A stretch of DNA of 64,000 nucleotides from the NCBI GenBank assembly GCA_018434325.1, contig JAHDPO010000002.1, positions 151,398-215,397 on the forward strand, read 5' to 3'. The notes beneath the pieces were generated by a model. That model ran no database searches and had not been told where the DNA came from. It was given only the letters and a program-made list of their open reading frames with translations. Made by a program: the position numbers and the translations under genes. Position 1 is the first letter of the stretch, and every line of letters starts with the position of its first letter. Shown piece after piece: positions 46,175-54,877 of this stretch. Origin of the DNA: Clostridia bacterium. Its GTDB lineage: Bacteria > Bacillota > Peptococcia > DRI-13 > UBA5745.

Positions 46175-46839
46175 ACTTTGGTACGACAAGGCTGTTTGAC
46201 TATTTGGAGAGCATTGTTTATCGCTCTGTATTTGAGACGCTGCAAATGCTTTTTGCCATCAGTGTCTTATCCATCCTTCTCGGCTTAATTTTGGCAGTGC
46301 TGCTGGTGCTTACCGATAAAGACGGCCTTTGGCCTCAGAAGACTATATTCATCAGCATTAACGCCTTTACCAATCTGGTGCGTTCTTTCCCCAACCTTAT
46401 TCTAATTGTGGCCCTCATCCCTCTTACCCGGCAGCTTGTGGGTACCTCCGTAGGCGTTGCTGCGGCTATTTTTCCTTTGACCGTAGCCACCACTCCCGTG
46501 GCCACCAGGCTCATCGAAGGGGCTCTCCGGGAGGTAGACAAGCAAGTGATTGAAGCGGCTCAATCCTTCGGCGCTTCCACCATGCAAATTGTGGTAAAGG
46601 TTATGCTGCGGGAATCTCTGCCCAGGCTGGTGTCAAACATGACGCTGTTTATCATTAATGTGCTGGGAGCCACAACCATTGCCGGAGCCATAGGCGCAGG
46701 AGGCCTGGGAGGTTCGGCCCTTACCTTCGGCTATCAGCGGTTCGATAATATATTGATGTATACCATTGTGGCACTTATCCTTGTCCTGGTCTTATGCATA
46801 CAAGTCGTCGGCAATATTTTATACAAAAAATTAAAATAA
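46171..46839 (+). CDS. methionine-type ABC importer permease (MetI-like)
   Basis: This 222-residue permease has five membrane helices and the EAA loop EGALREVDKQVIEAAQSFGAS. It starts at a GTG overlapping the ATPase stop by four bases, so translation is coupled. It forms the channel with the MetN-like ATPase and receives substrate from the MetQ-like lipoprotein. Confidence 0.93.
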   Translation: MNFGTTRLFDYLESIVYRSVFETLQMLFAISVLSILLGLILAVLLVLTDKDGLWPQKTIFISINAFTNLVRSFPNLILIVALIPLTRQLVGTSVGVAAAIFPLTVATTPVATRLIEGALREVDKQVIEAAQSFGASTMQIVVKVMLRESLPRLVSNMTLFIINVLGATTIAGAIGAGGLGGSALTFGYQRFDNILMYTIVALILVLVLCIQVVGNILYKKLK

Positions 46840-46855
46840 AAAGGAGTTTCTGCAA

Positions 46856-47734
46856 ATGAAAATGCAAATGAAATGGAAAAGTAAATTGCTGATAACAGTG
46901 CTGCTGGCATCACTGACCTTGCTTACAGCCTGTGGCCAGTCCGCCGGTCAGCCGACGGCCACAGACCCCACGGCCGCCCCCTCTTCTTCCGGTGATGCTG
47001 CCGAAAAGAAAAAAATTAAATTTGGTATTAGCGGTTCCTCGGAAGTGCCCTTTACTGCCGCTGCCGAAGGTTTTAAAGAATTGGGCTATGAAGTGGAGGC
47101 AGTGGTTTTTGACTCGGTGCTGATTGCCCAGCGGGCCCTTAACGACGGCAGCGTGGATATGATATTATCCGGCCAAAAGCGTTTCATGGAGAATTTTAAT
47201 AAAGAAAACGGCGGCGATCTCCATATGATGGAGCCCTATCTCTATCACACAAGAATCGGCCTTTATTCAGAAAAACACAGTTCAATAGACGAGTTCCCGA
47301 AAGGCGCAAAAATCGGCATCATGAACGATGCCATGAACATGGATATCGGCATGAGAATCCTTAGCGATGCAGGCTTGATTACTCTCAAAGGAGATGATCC
47401 GGATAAAATTTACTCCACTTTGGATGTAGCTGAAAATCCGAAAAATATTCAGCTCGTCGAAATGGACCAGGGGCAATCCGCCAGAAGCCTTGAGGATTTG
47501 GATGCATCCTTAGTCTGGTTCTCCTCAATGCATATGGCCGGGAAGGACGTCAATTCCTATTTGGCATACAACACCAATGGGATTAACTATCCCGTCAGCC
47601 CCATTGTAAAAGAAAAGGATAAGGATACTCAGTGGGCCAAAGACCTTACCCAATGCTTCCATACGCAGGCCGTAAAAGATGCGGTGGACAAGTATTTCCC
47701 CCACGTGTACGTCTTCTATTCTGATAATCAATAA
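46856..47734 (+). CDS. MetQ/NlpA-type substrate-binding lipoprotein
   Basis: This 292-residue lipoprotein (lipobox LLTACGQ) has a Thr/Pro/Ser/Ala-rich linker, then the NlpA fold. Lobes show IKFGISGSSEVPF, GSVDMILSGQKRFMENFNKENGGDL (quoted in part: QKRFMENFNKENGGDL), YSEKHSSIDEFPKGAKIGI and NPKNIQLVEMDQGQSAR. It captures the transported compound outside the membrane. The ligand is not fixed by sequence. A strong terminator follows. Confidence 0.9.
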   Translation: MKMQMKWKSKLLITVLLASLTLLTACGQSAGQPTATDPTAAPSSSGDAAEKKKIKFGISGSSEVPFTAAAEGFKELGYEVEAVVFDSVLIAQRALNDGSVDMILSGQKRFMENFNKENGGDLHMMEPYLYHTRIGLYSEKHSSIDEFPKGAKIGIMNDAMNMDIGMRILSDAGLITLKGDDPDKIYSTLDVAENPKNIQLVEMDQGQSARSLEDLDASLVWFSSMHMAGKDVNSYLAYNTNGINYPVSPIVKEKDKDTQWAKDLTQCFHTQAVKDAVDKYFPHVYVFYSDNQ

Positions 47735-47749
47735 TTAGAACCTAACCCA

Positions 47750-47797
47750 AAGTGCCTTGACTACCGAAGGAATTCCTAAGGTAGTCAAGGCACTTTT
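47750..47797. terminator. strong bidirectional terminator
   Basis: Perfect 16-bp arms AAGTGCCTTGACTACC / GGTAGTCAAGGCACTT with a 14-base loop and a T-run, between the convergent ABC operon and the DUF3343-tusA-yedE unit. Confidence 0.95.
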
Positions 47798-47801
47798 TTA
47801 T

Positions 47802-48041
47802 TTAATCCGCCCGGTAGAGGAGCTGGTAACCGCTCTCGTTCAAAGCGACTACTTGCTCCACCTCCTCCGGCCAAATACCGGCGGGATCGGGAGCCTGGCC
47901 TTCAAAACGGACACAGGCGCCGCAGCTGCTGCTTAAATCCCGGGGCACAGGCATTATCTTTGCTGTAACCTGTCTTTGATCACATAGTTTCTTAAACCGG
48001 AGAGCGCCAAAATGAGAGTAAAAGGTGGCGATATATTCCAT
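47802..48041 (-). CDS. DUF3343 protein of selenium module
   Basis: This 79-residue protein starts MEYIATFYSHFGALRFKK with the DUF3343 fold, which pairs with TusA in selenium-metabolism clusters. CGACVRF is the likely active Cys pair (LSSSCGACVRFEG). It starts 1 base after the tusA stop (TAGTATG). The protein is known from genomic association with TusA/YedE and SelD; its reaction is not established. Confidence 0.88.
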   Translation of the reverse strand: MEYIATFYSHFGALRFKKLCDQRQVTAKIMPVPRDLSSSCGACVRFEGQAPDPAGIWPEEVEQVVALNESGYQLLYRAD

Positions 48042-48042
48042 A

Positions 48043-48249
48043 CTACTTTGTGGCAGAAAGGGTGAATTCCCCATTCTTTTCTTCAATCTCCACACGATAT
48101 CCCTGATCTTTGGCGTAGCGAGCCACGTTCTCGCAGGCCGTTGGGCTATCAACAATGATCTGATAGGCAGTATCTCCGCTGCTTATGGCCTTGCGGGTTA
48201 AAACCACAGGTTCCGGACAGGAAAGGCCCCTTGCATCTACTGTTTTCAT
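48043..48249 (-). CDS. TusA/YedF-like sulfurtransferase
   Basis: This 68-residue SirA/TusA-type protein has the CPEPV motif (GLSCPEPVVLTRKAI) with catalytic Cys11. It carries a persulfide or selenosulfide between enzymes. ATG follows GAAAGGAG. It sits between DUF3343 and YedE, the arrangement called YedF in selenium clusters, so selenium delivery is as likely as tRNA thiolation. It lacks the long YedF C-terminal domain; DUF3343 is separate here. Confidence 0.9.
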   Translation of the reverse strand: MKTVDARGLSCPEPVVLTRKAISSGDTAYQIIVDSPTACENVARYAKDQGYRVEIEEKNGEFTLSATK

Positions 48250-48288
48250 GCTTTTTCTCCTTTCATTTCTTGGCTTTAATGCTTAGTT

Positions 48289-49377
48289 TTATTCTTTGCC
48301 TTTGCGGAAAGTATTCAGGCAGGCAATAACGGCCACGACGGCAATGCCGATAATAACAGCAATCTTACCATTAGCCGTAGGGCCATTGCCGCTGGAAGCC
48401 AGTCCAAAATTATGGGCAAAGGCCGCACCTGCTATCAGGCCGACGATTGTAATGGCGCTGTCTGTATTGCCCTCCCCTGCCAGTACCAGCTGGCGCAAAG
48501 GGCATCCGCCCAGCATCACGCAGCCGAAGCCGGCAAGAAACATGCCTAGAGCATTCCAAAGACCATCGGTATGGGCTACAGGCTGCCCGGTCAGTCCAAG
48601 ATTAAAATAAGTATCTGGAGTAAAGGCGTTCAAAAGCAGATTGCAAAGTAAAGCGGTGGTAAAAATAGCAGCGAAGCCTGCCAGCAGCTTCCATTGGCGA
48701 AACAGTACCACATCACGGATACCGCCTACCATACATAGGCGAGTCCGCTGGGCTAGTCCACCGACGACCAAACCGGCTGCCAGGCTCAAAAGAATGGGAG
48801 CATGCTTGGCACCAGGACCTGCACCTGCCTCTGAAAAATAGATAAAGGCCGGAGCCGCCAGCAAAAGAATAAGCATGACAAGCTGAATGCCGGTAAACAG
48901 TTGTCCTTCAAGCATTGGGAGTTTATAAGTGCGTTTAAGTGAGTAGCCCTTGCCCAGGAAGAAAACCCCTGCAAGGATACCGCCGGTAAAGCCAACCAGA
49001 CCGAAGATTGCGTTGAGATCGCCGCCGGCCAGGCGGAGAATCATGCGGAAGGGGCAGCCCAGAAACATCAGGCAGCCGATCATTACGAAGAAACCCAGCA
49101 CAAAACGGGTCAGCGGTGCGCTGCCGCCCCGGGGCGAAAACTCTTTGCGGAAACAGGCCAGAATAAAGCTGCCCAGCACCAACCCGATAATTTCAGGCCG
49201 TATATACTGAACAGCGCCGGCCCGATGCAATCCCAGGGCGCCTGCGGTATCCCGCAGGAAGCAAGCAATACAAAAGCCCATGTTTTGCGGATTCCCGAAG
49301 AAAACCAGAAAAGCTGCGATAACTCCAATGATTCCTCCTGCCGCAATAATTAGCCATGTTTCTTTTTTTGTGTCCAT
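48289..49377 (-). CDS. yedE: YedE-type selenium/sulfur transport membrane protein
   Basis: This 362-residue YeeE/YedE protein has about ten membrane helices and paired Gly/Cys motifs in each half: GFCIACFLRD and CLMFLGCPFR, then RLCMVGGIRD and CVMLGGCPLRQL. Those cysteines line the thiosulfate/selenium-type path in the family. The promoter TTGGTA-17-TATACT lies on the minus strand at 49408-49436. It is divergent from the class V aminotransferase and upstream of tusA. Transport of a selenium compound is inferred from the cluster. Confidence 0.9.
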   Translation of the reverse strand: MDTKKETWLIIAAGGIIGVIAAFLVFFGNPQNMGFCIACFLRDTAGALGLHRAGAVQYIRPEIIGLVLGSFILACFRKEFSPRGGSAPLTRFVLGFFVMIGCLMFLGCPFRMILRLAGGDLNAIFGLVGFTGGILAGVFFLGKGYSLKRTYKLPMLEGQLFTGIQLVMLILLLAAPAFIYFSEAGAGPGAKHAPILLSLAAGLVVGGLAQRTRLCMVGGIRDVVLFRQWKLLAGFAAIFTTALLCNLLLNAFTPDTYFNLGLTGQPVAHTDGLWNALGMFLAGFGCVMLGGCPLRQLVLAGEGNTDSAITIVGLIAGAAFAHNFGLASSGNGPTANGKIAVIIGIAVVAVIACLNTFRKGKE

Positions 49378-49407
49378 AATATCCCCCCTATAATAAGCTT
49401 TTTTCTC

Positions 49408-49436
49408 AGTATATCAAACAGAATGTCAATTACCAA
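49408..49436 (-). promoter_or_regulatory. promoter of yedE-tusA-DUF3343
   Basis: Minus strand TTGGTA, 17-base spacer, TATACT, directed at yedE. Confidence 0.6.
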
Positions 49437-49462
49437 TATTGTTTATTAATAATACCTATGCG

Positions 49463-49483
49463 TTTATTTGATATATAGATAAA
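49463..49483. promoter_or_regulatory. LysR-type box TTTAT-N11-ATAAA
   Basis: TTTAT (49463-49467) and ATAAA (49479-49483) are inverted with an 11-base centre, the LysR T-N11-A pattern. It overlaps the -35 of the plus-strand promoter and fits binding by the LysR encoded at 50697. Confidence 0.4.
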
Positions 49484-49496
49484 TGTATGGTATGAT
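49468..49496 (+). promoter_or_regulatory. promoter of aminotransferase-lysR
   Basis: TTGATA, 17-base spacer, TATGAT, 26 bases before the ATG at 49523. Divergent partner of the yedE promoter. Confidence 0.7.
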
Positions 49497-49522
49497 AAAA
49501 AACCAGATAGGGGGGACAGTAT

Positions 49523-50686
49523 ATGACCAGTATCTATTTTGATAATGCCAGCACTACATTTCCAAAGCCGCAAGCAGTACCGGATGCCATGTACCGGTAC
49601 ATGACAGAAGCAGGAAGCAACATCAACCGGGGTAGCTACCACCGGGCTTATCACGTGGAGGAGATTGTCTACGAAACCCGGGAACTGCTCAATGCTTTGT
49701 TTGGCGGCAAGGATTGCAAAAATATAGCGTTCACAAAAAATATTACGGAAAGCCTTAACATTTTACTAAAGGGTTTCCTGAAACCCGGTGACCACGTGAT
49801 TACTTCCTCCATGGAACATAATGCCGTTATGCGCCCGTTAGTGCAGCTTGCCAAGGATGGCGTCACCTTCACCCGGGTGCGGTGCGGCCAGGATGGCACA
49901 CTTTCTGTAGATGCTCTGCAGGATGCATTGCGGCCAAATACCAGAGCAGTAGTGATGACCCACGCCAGCAATGTTTGCGGCACTCTTCTCCCTATCGAAG
50001 AGGTGGGATACTTTTGTGCAGAGCATGGGCTCCGTTTCTTCGTGGACTGTGCCCAGACCGGCGGGGTATGGCCCATTGATATGACAGAGATGAATATAGA
50101 CGGGCTTGCCTTCACAGGGCATAAGGGGCTCCTGGGGCCTCAGGGTATTGGTGGTTTTCTGATTCGGGCCGATTTGGTCTCCCAAATAGAGCCGCTTTTG
50201 TCCGGAGGAACGGGAAGTCTTAGCCATAAGGAAGAGATACCCGATTTTATGCCGGACAGGTTCGAGTCAGGCACCATGAATCTTCCTGGAATTGCAGGGC
50301 TCCATGCCAGCCTCCAATGGCTGCAAGAGACCGGTATTAATGCTGTCCGGGCTCATGAGCTGGGGTTGACAGAACGATTCCTGGCAGGGCTTCGTACCCT
50401 GGACGGGGGCAGCGGCATGTTGCGTGTCCTGGGGAAGGAAGGTTTGGAGAACAGAACAGGCCTGGTGTCTCTCCAGACCCTGGGCCGGGATATCTCGCAG
50501 ATCGCCTATGAGCTGGATTATACTTACGGTATTATGACTCGGGTAGGCCTCCATTGCGCTCCCTCGGCTCACCAGACATTGGGAACCTACCCCACTGGCG
50601 CCATCCGTTTTTCTTTTGGATGGTGGAACAGGGAACAGGAGATTGATACAGCGCTGAATGCATTGGATATGCTTTTGAAAGGATGA
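49523..50686 (+). CDS. class V aminotransferase / cysteine desulfurase-like (selenium-cluster type)
   Basis: This 387-residue PLP enzyme of the SufS/NifS fold has YFDNASTTFPKPQAV, the PLP lysine in GLAFTGHKGLLGPQG, and the active-loop Cys in RVGLHCAPSAHQTLGT. The VGLHCAPxAH form matches the small branch found beside YedE/YedF rather than housekeeping IscS. It probably takes sulfur or selenium from cysteine or selenocysteine and hands it to TusA. ATG follows GATAGGGGGG. It is divergent from yedE. Confidence 0.9.
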   Translation: MTSIYFDNASTTFPKPQAVPDAMYRYMTEAGSNINRGSYHRAYHVEEIVYETRELLNALFGGKDCKNIAFTKNITESLNILLKGFLKPGDHVITSSMEHNAVMRPLVQLAKDGVTFTRVRCGQDGTLSVDALQDALRPNTRAVVMTHASNVCGTLLPIEEVGYFCAEHGLRFFVDCAQTGGVWPIDMTEMNIDGLAFTGHKGLLGPQGIGGFLIRADLVSQIEPLLSGGTGSLSHKEEIPDFMPDRFESGTMNLPGIAGLHASLQWLQETGINAVRAHELGLTERFLAGLRTLDGGSGMLRVLGKEGLENRTGLVSLQTLGRDISQIAYELDYTYGIMTRVGLHCAPSAHQTLGTYPTGAIRFSFGWWNREQEIDTALNALDMLLKG

Positions 50687-50696
50687 TTTCTTCACT

Positions 50697-51599
50697 ATGG
50701 AATTTAAGCAGCTAAGGTCCTTTGTGGTCGTTGTAAAATATCAGAGTTTCACCAAGGCGGCGGAGCAGCTCTATCTTTCTCAGCCCACTATCAGCACTCA
50801 TATCCGCATGCTGGAGGAAGAACTCCGCTCCACTCTGATTATCCGAACCACCAAGAGCATTGAGGTCACGGCCCGAGGCAGAGAACTCTACGAGTGCGCC
50901 CTCACCATTTTGGGCCTTCGGGACAATTTGATTCAGCGTTGGGCAGACACGGAGAACAATGTCATACAACTGGGAGCTTCAACTATCCCCTCCGCTTATC
51001 TCCTGCCTGAAATCCTGCCCGCCTACGGCAAAGAGCACCCTGAAATCTACTTCAGTATCCACCAGAGCGACAGCCAGGGTATTATAGAAGGCTTAATCAA
51101 TGGAGGCTTTGATATTGGCATGGTGGGTATGAACCGCGCAGACGAATCCCTGGCCTATATTCCTTTTTATCAGGATCGCATGGTGCTGATCACACCGGTA
51201 AACGAGCGCTTCCTGGAGATGAAGAGAGAAGAAATAGTGCCTTTAGAAGAACTATTGCGGGAGCCCATGATTTTCCGTGAGCTGGGCAGCGGCAGCAAAA
51301 AAAGTGCCGATCGCTTTCTGGAAAGCGTGAATATTAGCGAAGAGAATCTGCGGATTACCGCCCGGGTTAACGATCAGGAATCCATCAAAAATCTAGTAGC
51401 CAGCGGTCTGGGAATCTCCATCATTTCTGAGCGGGCCGCCCACAACTTTGTGGAAGCCAAGCGTCTTCTTATGTTTGAGCTGCCGGGTGGGGATTCCGGA
51501 CGCAGCTTTTATTTGGCCTTTCGAAAAAATTTTATTCTTAAAGAATGTGTTTCACAATTTCTGAAATATGTGCAGCGGCATTATACTGTGATGGATTGA
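50697..51599 (+). CDS. LysR-family regulator of the selenium/sulfur module
   Basis: This 300-residue LTTR has an N-terminal winged HTH (MEFKQLRSFVVVVKYQSFTKAAEQLYLSQPTISTHIR, seen in parts: FTKAAEQLYLSQPTISTHI) and a C-terminal effector domain with the two alpha/beta lobes. It starts 10 bases after the aminotransferase, so they share a transcript. The LysR box at 49463 between the divergent promoters is a natural target. In related clusters a LysR gene accompanies YedE/YedF, so it should control this module. Effector unknown. Confidence 0.9.
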   Translation: MEFKQLRSFVVVVKYQSFTKAAEQLYLSQPTISTHIRMLEEELRSTLIIRTTKSIEVTARGRELYECALTILGLRDNLIQRWADTENNVIQLGASTIPSAYLLPEILPAYGKEHPEIYFSIHQSDSQGIIEGLINGGFDIGMVGMNRADESLAYIPFYQDRMVLITPVNERFLEMKREEIVPLEELLREPMIFRELGSGSKKSADRFLESVNISEENLRITARVNDQESIKNLVASGLGISIISERAAHNFVEAKRLLMFELPGGDSGRSFYLAFRKNFILKECVSQFLKYVQRHYTVMD

Positions 51600-51673
51600 C
51601 AGGTCTTTGCTCTCATAGTAGTGTGATAAGGAGCCCTGATGATTATCAGCGGATTGTTGGAGGACAGTAAAGA

Positions 51674-53176
51674 ATGAGCAATAGTAACGGTAATAAATAT
51701 GCAGATATGCTGACTGCATTAAACTCCGAACATGCCCTCGAAAGCAGAGAAGCTTATGAAACGATGACCGAAAAACAGAGAGCGTTAATGAATATTGCTC
51801 TTGATCAAATCAAGGAGCTGGAATATTATCGCCAGATGCTCAATGTGATTACGGAATGCGCCACGGAAGGCATCCAGATTGCCGACGCCGAGGGCAATTT
51901 GCTGTATAATAACGAGGCTGTCTTCCGGATTACCGGAGTTGATCGCCAGGAAAGAGCAGGCCGCAACATATTTGATGTGCAAAGCGACGGCGCTTTATCT
52001 ACTGCTCTCAAAACAAAAAAGCCGGTTTTAGCTCATATTAACAGCAGCCGGCCGGGCCTGACATCAGTGTCCAACGCTACCCCTATATATAATGATAATG
52101 GTGAAATTATTGGGGCTGTATCGGTGTTTAATGATGTTGCCAATGTTAACCGGCTATTCCAGGCAATAAAAGACAGCCAGCCCATCGTAACCTCAATGCA
52201 AGATAGAGGAGAATATAAGCTTAACCGATCCTTCTACAATTTTCAGGATTTGATTGGGAACAGCGAGGCCATGACTGCCTGCGTAAATTTAGGCAAGAAA
52301 ATTGCGCTGACGGATAAAACCCTTTTGATCACCGGCGAAAGCGGCACCGGCAAAGAGTTGATCGCCCATAGTATTCACAATATGAGCGCCCGCTCCGGCA
52401 AAGCCTTTATCAAAGTCAATTGCCCGGCCATTCCTGCCGCCATGCTGGAAAGTGAATTGTTCGGCTACAGCAAAGGGGCTTTTACCGGGGCGATCAAGGA
52501 TAAGCCGGGGAAGTTTGAACTGGCTAACGGCGGCACAATTTTTCTGGATGAAATAGGGGATTTGGAATTCTCCCTGCAATCAAAGCTGCTGCGGGTTTTA
52601 CAGGAAAATGAAATTGAACGGCTGGGCAGCAATGAAATCAAAAAGATCGATGTGCGTATTATTGCCGCCACCAATCAAGATCTGCTGGAATGTGTCAATA
52701 AAGGTCTGTTCCGCAAGGATCTTTATTACCGCCTGGACGTCTACCGCTTGCTTATGCCCTCTTTAAGAGAACGGAAATCGGATATTCCCCTGATCGTTGA
52801 GTATATATTAAAGAAATATTCCATTAGCTATCCCAGGAAGTGGATCAGCAAAGAGGCAATCACTGAATTGATGAATTATGATTGGCCCGGCAATGTGCGG
52901 GAGTTGGAGAACGTGATTTCTAAGCTTATTCTCTACCAAAACGGTGAGGTTATCGGCGATAAGGATGTGCAATTTGTGCTGAATCATAAATCTGCCGCAG
53001 CTGCAGAAGCCGACGAAACACAGACGATTGCCGAACTGGAGCGGATTGCTATAACGAAAGCAATGAACAAATATGGCACTTCATTAAACAGCAAAAAGCT
53101 GATCGCTGAAAAATTAGGTATTTCCTTGTCGAGGCTATATAATCGCATTCATCAATATAAACTACAGGATTTTTAA
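51674..53176 (+). CDS. sigma-54-dependent activator with PAS domain
   Basis: This 500-residue bacterial enhancer-binding protein has a helical lead, a PAS sensor (about 55-165; CATEGIQIADAEGNLLYNN), then the AAA+ domain (about 195-425) with Walker A GESGTGKE, the sigma-54 contact loop GAFTGA (ESELFGYSKGAFTGAIK), Walker B GGTIFLDEIGD and the R-finger region. A Fis-type HTH ends it (KLIAEKLGISLSRLYNRI). Downstream lie a TGTCG palindrome and a good -24/-12 promoter, so it almost surely drives the permease-racemase pair. PAS ligand unknown. Confidence 0.95.
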   Translation: MSNSNGNKYADMLTALNSEHALESREAYETMTEKQRALMNIALDQIKELEYYRQMLNVITECATEGIQIADAEGNLLYNNEAVFRITGVDRQERAGRNIFDVQSDGALSTALKTKKPVLAHINSSRPGLTSVSNATPIYNDNGEIIGAVSVFNDVANVNRLFQAIKDSQPIVTSMQDRGEYKLNRSFYNFQDLIGNSEAMTACVNLGKKIALTDKTLLITGESGTGKELIAHSIHNMSARSGKAFIKVNCPAIPAAMLESELFGYSKGAFTGAIKDKPGKFELANGGTIFLDEIGDLEFSLQSKLLRVLQENEIERLGSNEIKKIDVRIIAATNQDLLECVNKGLFRKDLYYRLDVYRLLMPSLRERKSDIPLIVEYILKKYSISYPRKWISKEAITELMNYDWPGNVRELENVISKLILYQNGEVIGDKDVQFVLNHKSAAAAEADETQTIAELERIAITKAMNKYGTSLNSKKLIAEKLGISLSRLYNRIHQYKLQDF

Positions 53177-53223
53177 TTTAACAATAGATATTTTTATTTT
53201 GAGAATCCGGCAAAAAGTAAAGC

Positions 53224-53241
53224 TGTCGGGGTTTCTCGACA
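53224..53241 (+). promoter_or_regulatory. enhancer (UAS) palindrome for the sigma-54 activator
   Basis: TGTCGGGGTTTCTCGACA has inverted TGTCG/CGACA arms 8 bases apart, about 105 bases upstream of the -24 element, a typical distance for activator binding. Confidence 0.55.
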
Positions 53242-53269
53242 TGAAATCATAATTTTAGCATGTTCCATA

Positions 53270-53308
53270 AAACGAAGTATTTTCAAATAAAAAATATTTC
53301 GTTTTTTT
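53270..53308 (+). terminator. terminator after the sigma-54 activator gene
   Basis: AAACGAAGTATTTT-loop-AAAATATTTCGTTT followed by a T-run; lies between the UAS and the sigma-54 promoter. Confidence 0.65.
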
Positions 53309-53344
53309 GTTTGAGGATTTCGCTCTATACCGCCATTTTTAACT

Positions 53345-53360
53345 TGGCATAGATTTTGCA
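53345..53360 (+). promoter_or_regulatory. sigma-54 (-24/-12) promoter
   Basis: TGGCATAGATTTTGCA has GG and GC exactly 10 bases apart (consensus TGGCAC-N5-TTGCA). It is 92 bases upstream of the permease start and follows the activator gene. Confidence 0.8.
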
Positions 53361-53451
53361 TTTATGTCATGTTGAAATGCCAATCCGTTGGGGAAAGGAG
53401 ATAAGAGCAAAACCGCAGGCGTTTATTCCATAAAAATGAGGAGGAATACGG

Positions 53452-54846
53452 ATGATTATTGTAATCATTCCAGTAATGGTTTTACTGTTGGTTATCTTGG
53501 GCAAGAAGATACCTTACATCGGTGGAAACATAGTTGCAGGACTCATTTTAACAGCGTTTATCTCTTTACTGATGGGCGGAATTTTTAATCCGCTGGATTG
53601 GGTTAAAGCAGTTATCGATGGCGTGGACCGCATAGCCTGGGTATTGGCTCTTTCCATCTTTGGCAGCTTATATTCCGAGGCCCAGGTTGAGCTGGGCACC
53701 GTAGGCACCATTATGTCGGCTCTTAAAGCCCGCTTTAAAGATTCGCCTAAAGCAATGGTAATGTGTATTGTATTAGTACTTGTTTTGGCCGGTTCGCTTT
53801 TAGGCGATGGCATCGCTGCATCCACGGTGGTCGGCGTATTGACCATAGGTACCTTAGCAAGCATTGGTTTGACGGGAGATATGATCTGCGCTATTATTGT
53901 GATGGGTGCATCAATGGGCTCGATCATGCCGCCAATGACTCAGGCCCTGGCCTTAGCCTCGGCTCTGGTGGGTACGAATCCCGATCCCGTATTCCAAATG
54001 GGTTACTTTTCAGTCGGCATTGTCGTTCTTGTTACCTGCATATATATCTATTTATTTATGTTGCGGGATGTAAAAAAAATCGAGGGCCTTACCGACAAGA
54101 AAGCTTCGGAAATCCTCAAAGAAAATTGGTTCACTATGATTCCTCTTTTGGGACTGATTATTGTAGTATTTTTCAGGACGATTAATGGTCCCCTTAAATT
54201 TGATTTTATGGTCAGATTATTGAGCGCAATTCCCGGACCGGGCAATGCCAACGGTGAGGGCGGCTTCTATGGTCTGCTTACCACAATACCGATTCTGAAG
54301 GGTATCAGCAACGGCATAGTATTATGCATTATTTTTGCCTTGCTTATTAGCTTCCTTTTCCCCAAGGTACACAAAAATGCCGGAGCAGTGTTGGTTAATG
54401 GACTTAAAAATGTGAAGATGACACTGTTTATTCAGCTCAGCGCCGGAGCTATGCTGGGTGGCTTTTATGCCGGCGGCCAGATTGTGGCTGTGCAAGAGTT
54501 TGCTAAGGGCCTTGACGTCAACGTCCTGATCTGGGGCGGCGCTATGGCCTTGACCTTAATTGGCATGCTGACGGGCTCACAATCTACGGCGCAGAACTCC
54601 ATATTCTCTTTCTTTGGTCCCGCCCTGGTATCTATCGGCCTTGATCCCACAAAAGTAGCCTTGGCTGGCGGTCATATTGCTGCAGCAGGCCAAGGAGCGC
54701 CTCCGGCAGATTTGACGACCTTTGTGGTGGCAGGTATTGTAGGCGGCGCCTTAGGTGAAAAAGTAGATCCTTTAAAATCAATGTTTTACTCATTGCCTAT
54801 GTGTATTATGCTCTTTGTTGTAGGTATCGTGGCATTATATATCTAG
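53452..54846 (+). CDS. TRAP/DctM-like ion-transporter-superfamily permease
   Basis: This 464-residue membrane protein of about 11-12 helices has repeated GDGIAASTVVGVLTIG and SQSTAQNSIFSFFGPAL segments, the Gly/Ser/Thr-rich transport loops seen in DctM-like and citrate-like permeases. No DctP or DctQ accompanies it, so it works alone. RBS is ATGAGGAGG. It is driven by the sigma-54 promoter upstream and followed by an Asp/Glu-racemase-family gene, suggesting import of a dicarboxylate or amino acid. The exact family is not certain. Confidence 0.8.
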   Translation: MIIVIIPVMVLLLVILGKKIPYIGGNIVAGLILTAFISLLMGGIFNPLDWVKAVIDGVDRIAWVLALSIFGSLYSEAQVELGTVGTIMSALKARFKDSPKAMVMCIVLVLVLAGSLLGDGIAASTVVGVLTIGTLASIGLTGDMICAIIVMGASMGSIMPPMTQALALASALVGTNPDPVFQMGYFSVGIVVLVTCIYIYLFMLRDVKKIEGLTDKKASEILKENWFTMIPLLGLIIVVFFRTINGPLKFDFMVRLLSAIPGPGNANGEGGFYGLLTTIPILKGISNGIVLCIIFALLISFLFPKVHKNAGAVLVNGLKNVKMTLFIQLSAGAMLGGFYAGGQIVAVQEFAKGLDVNVLIWGGAMALTLIGMLTGSQSTAQNSIFSFFGPALVSIGLDPTKVALAGGHIAAAGQGAPPADLTTFVVAGIVGGALGEKVDPLKSMFYSLPMCIMLFVVGIVALYI

Positions 54847-54877
54847 TACTAAACAGACGAAAGAAAGGGGATTTTTT

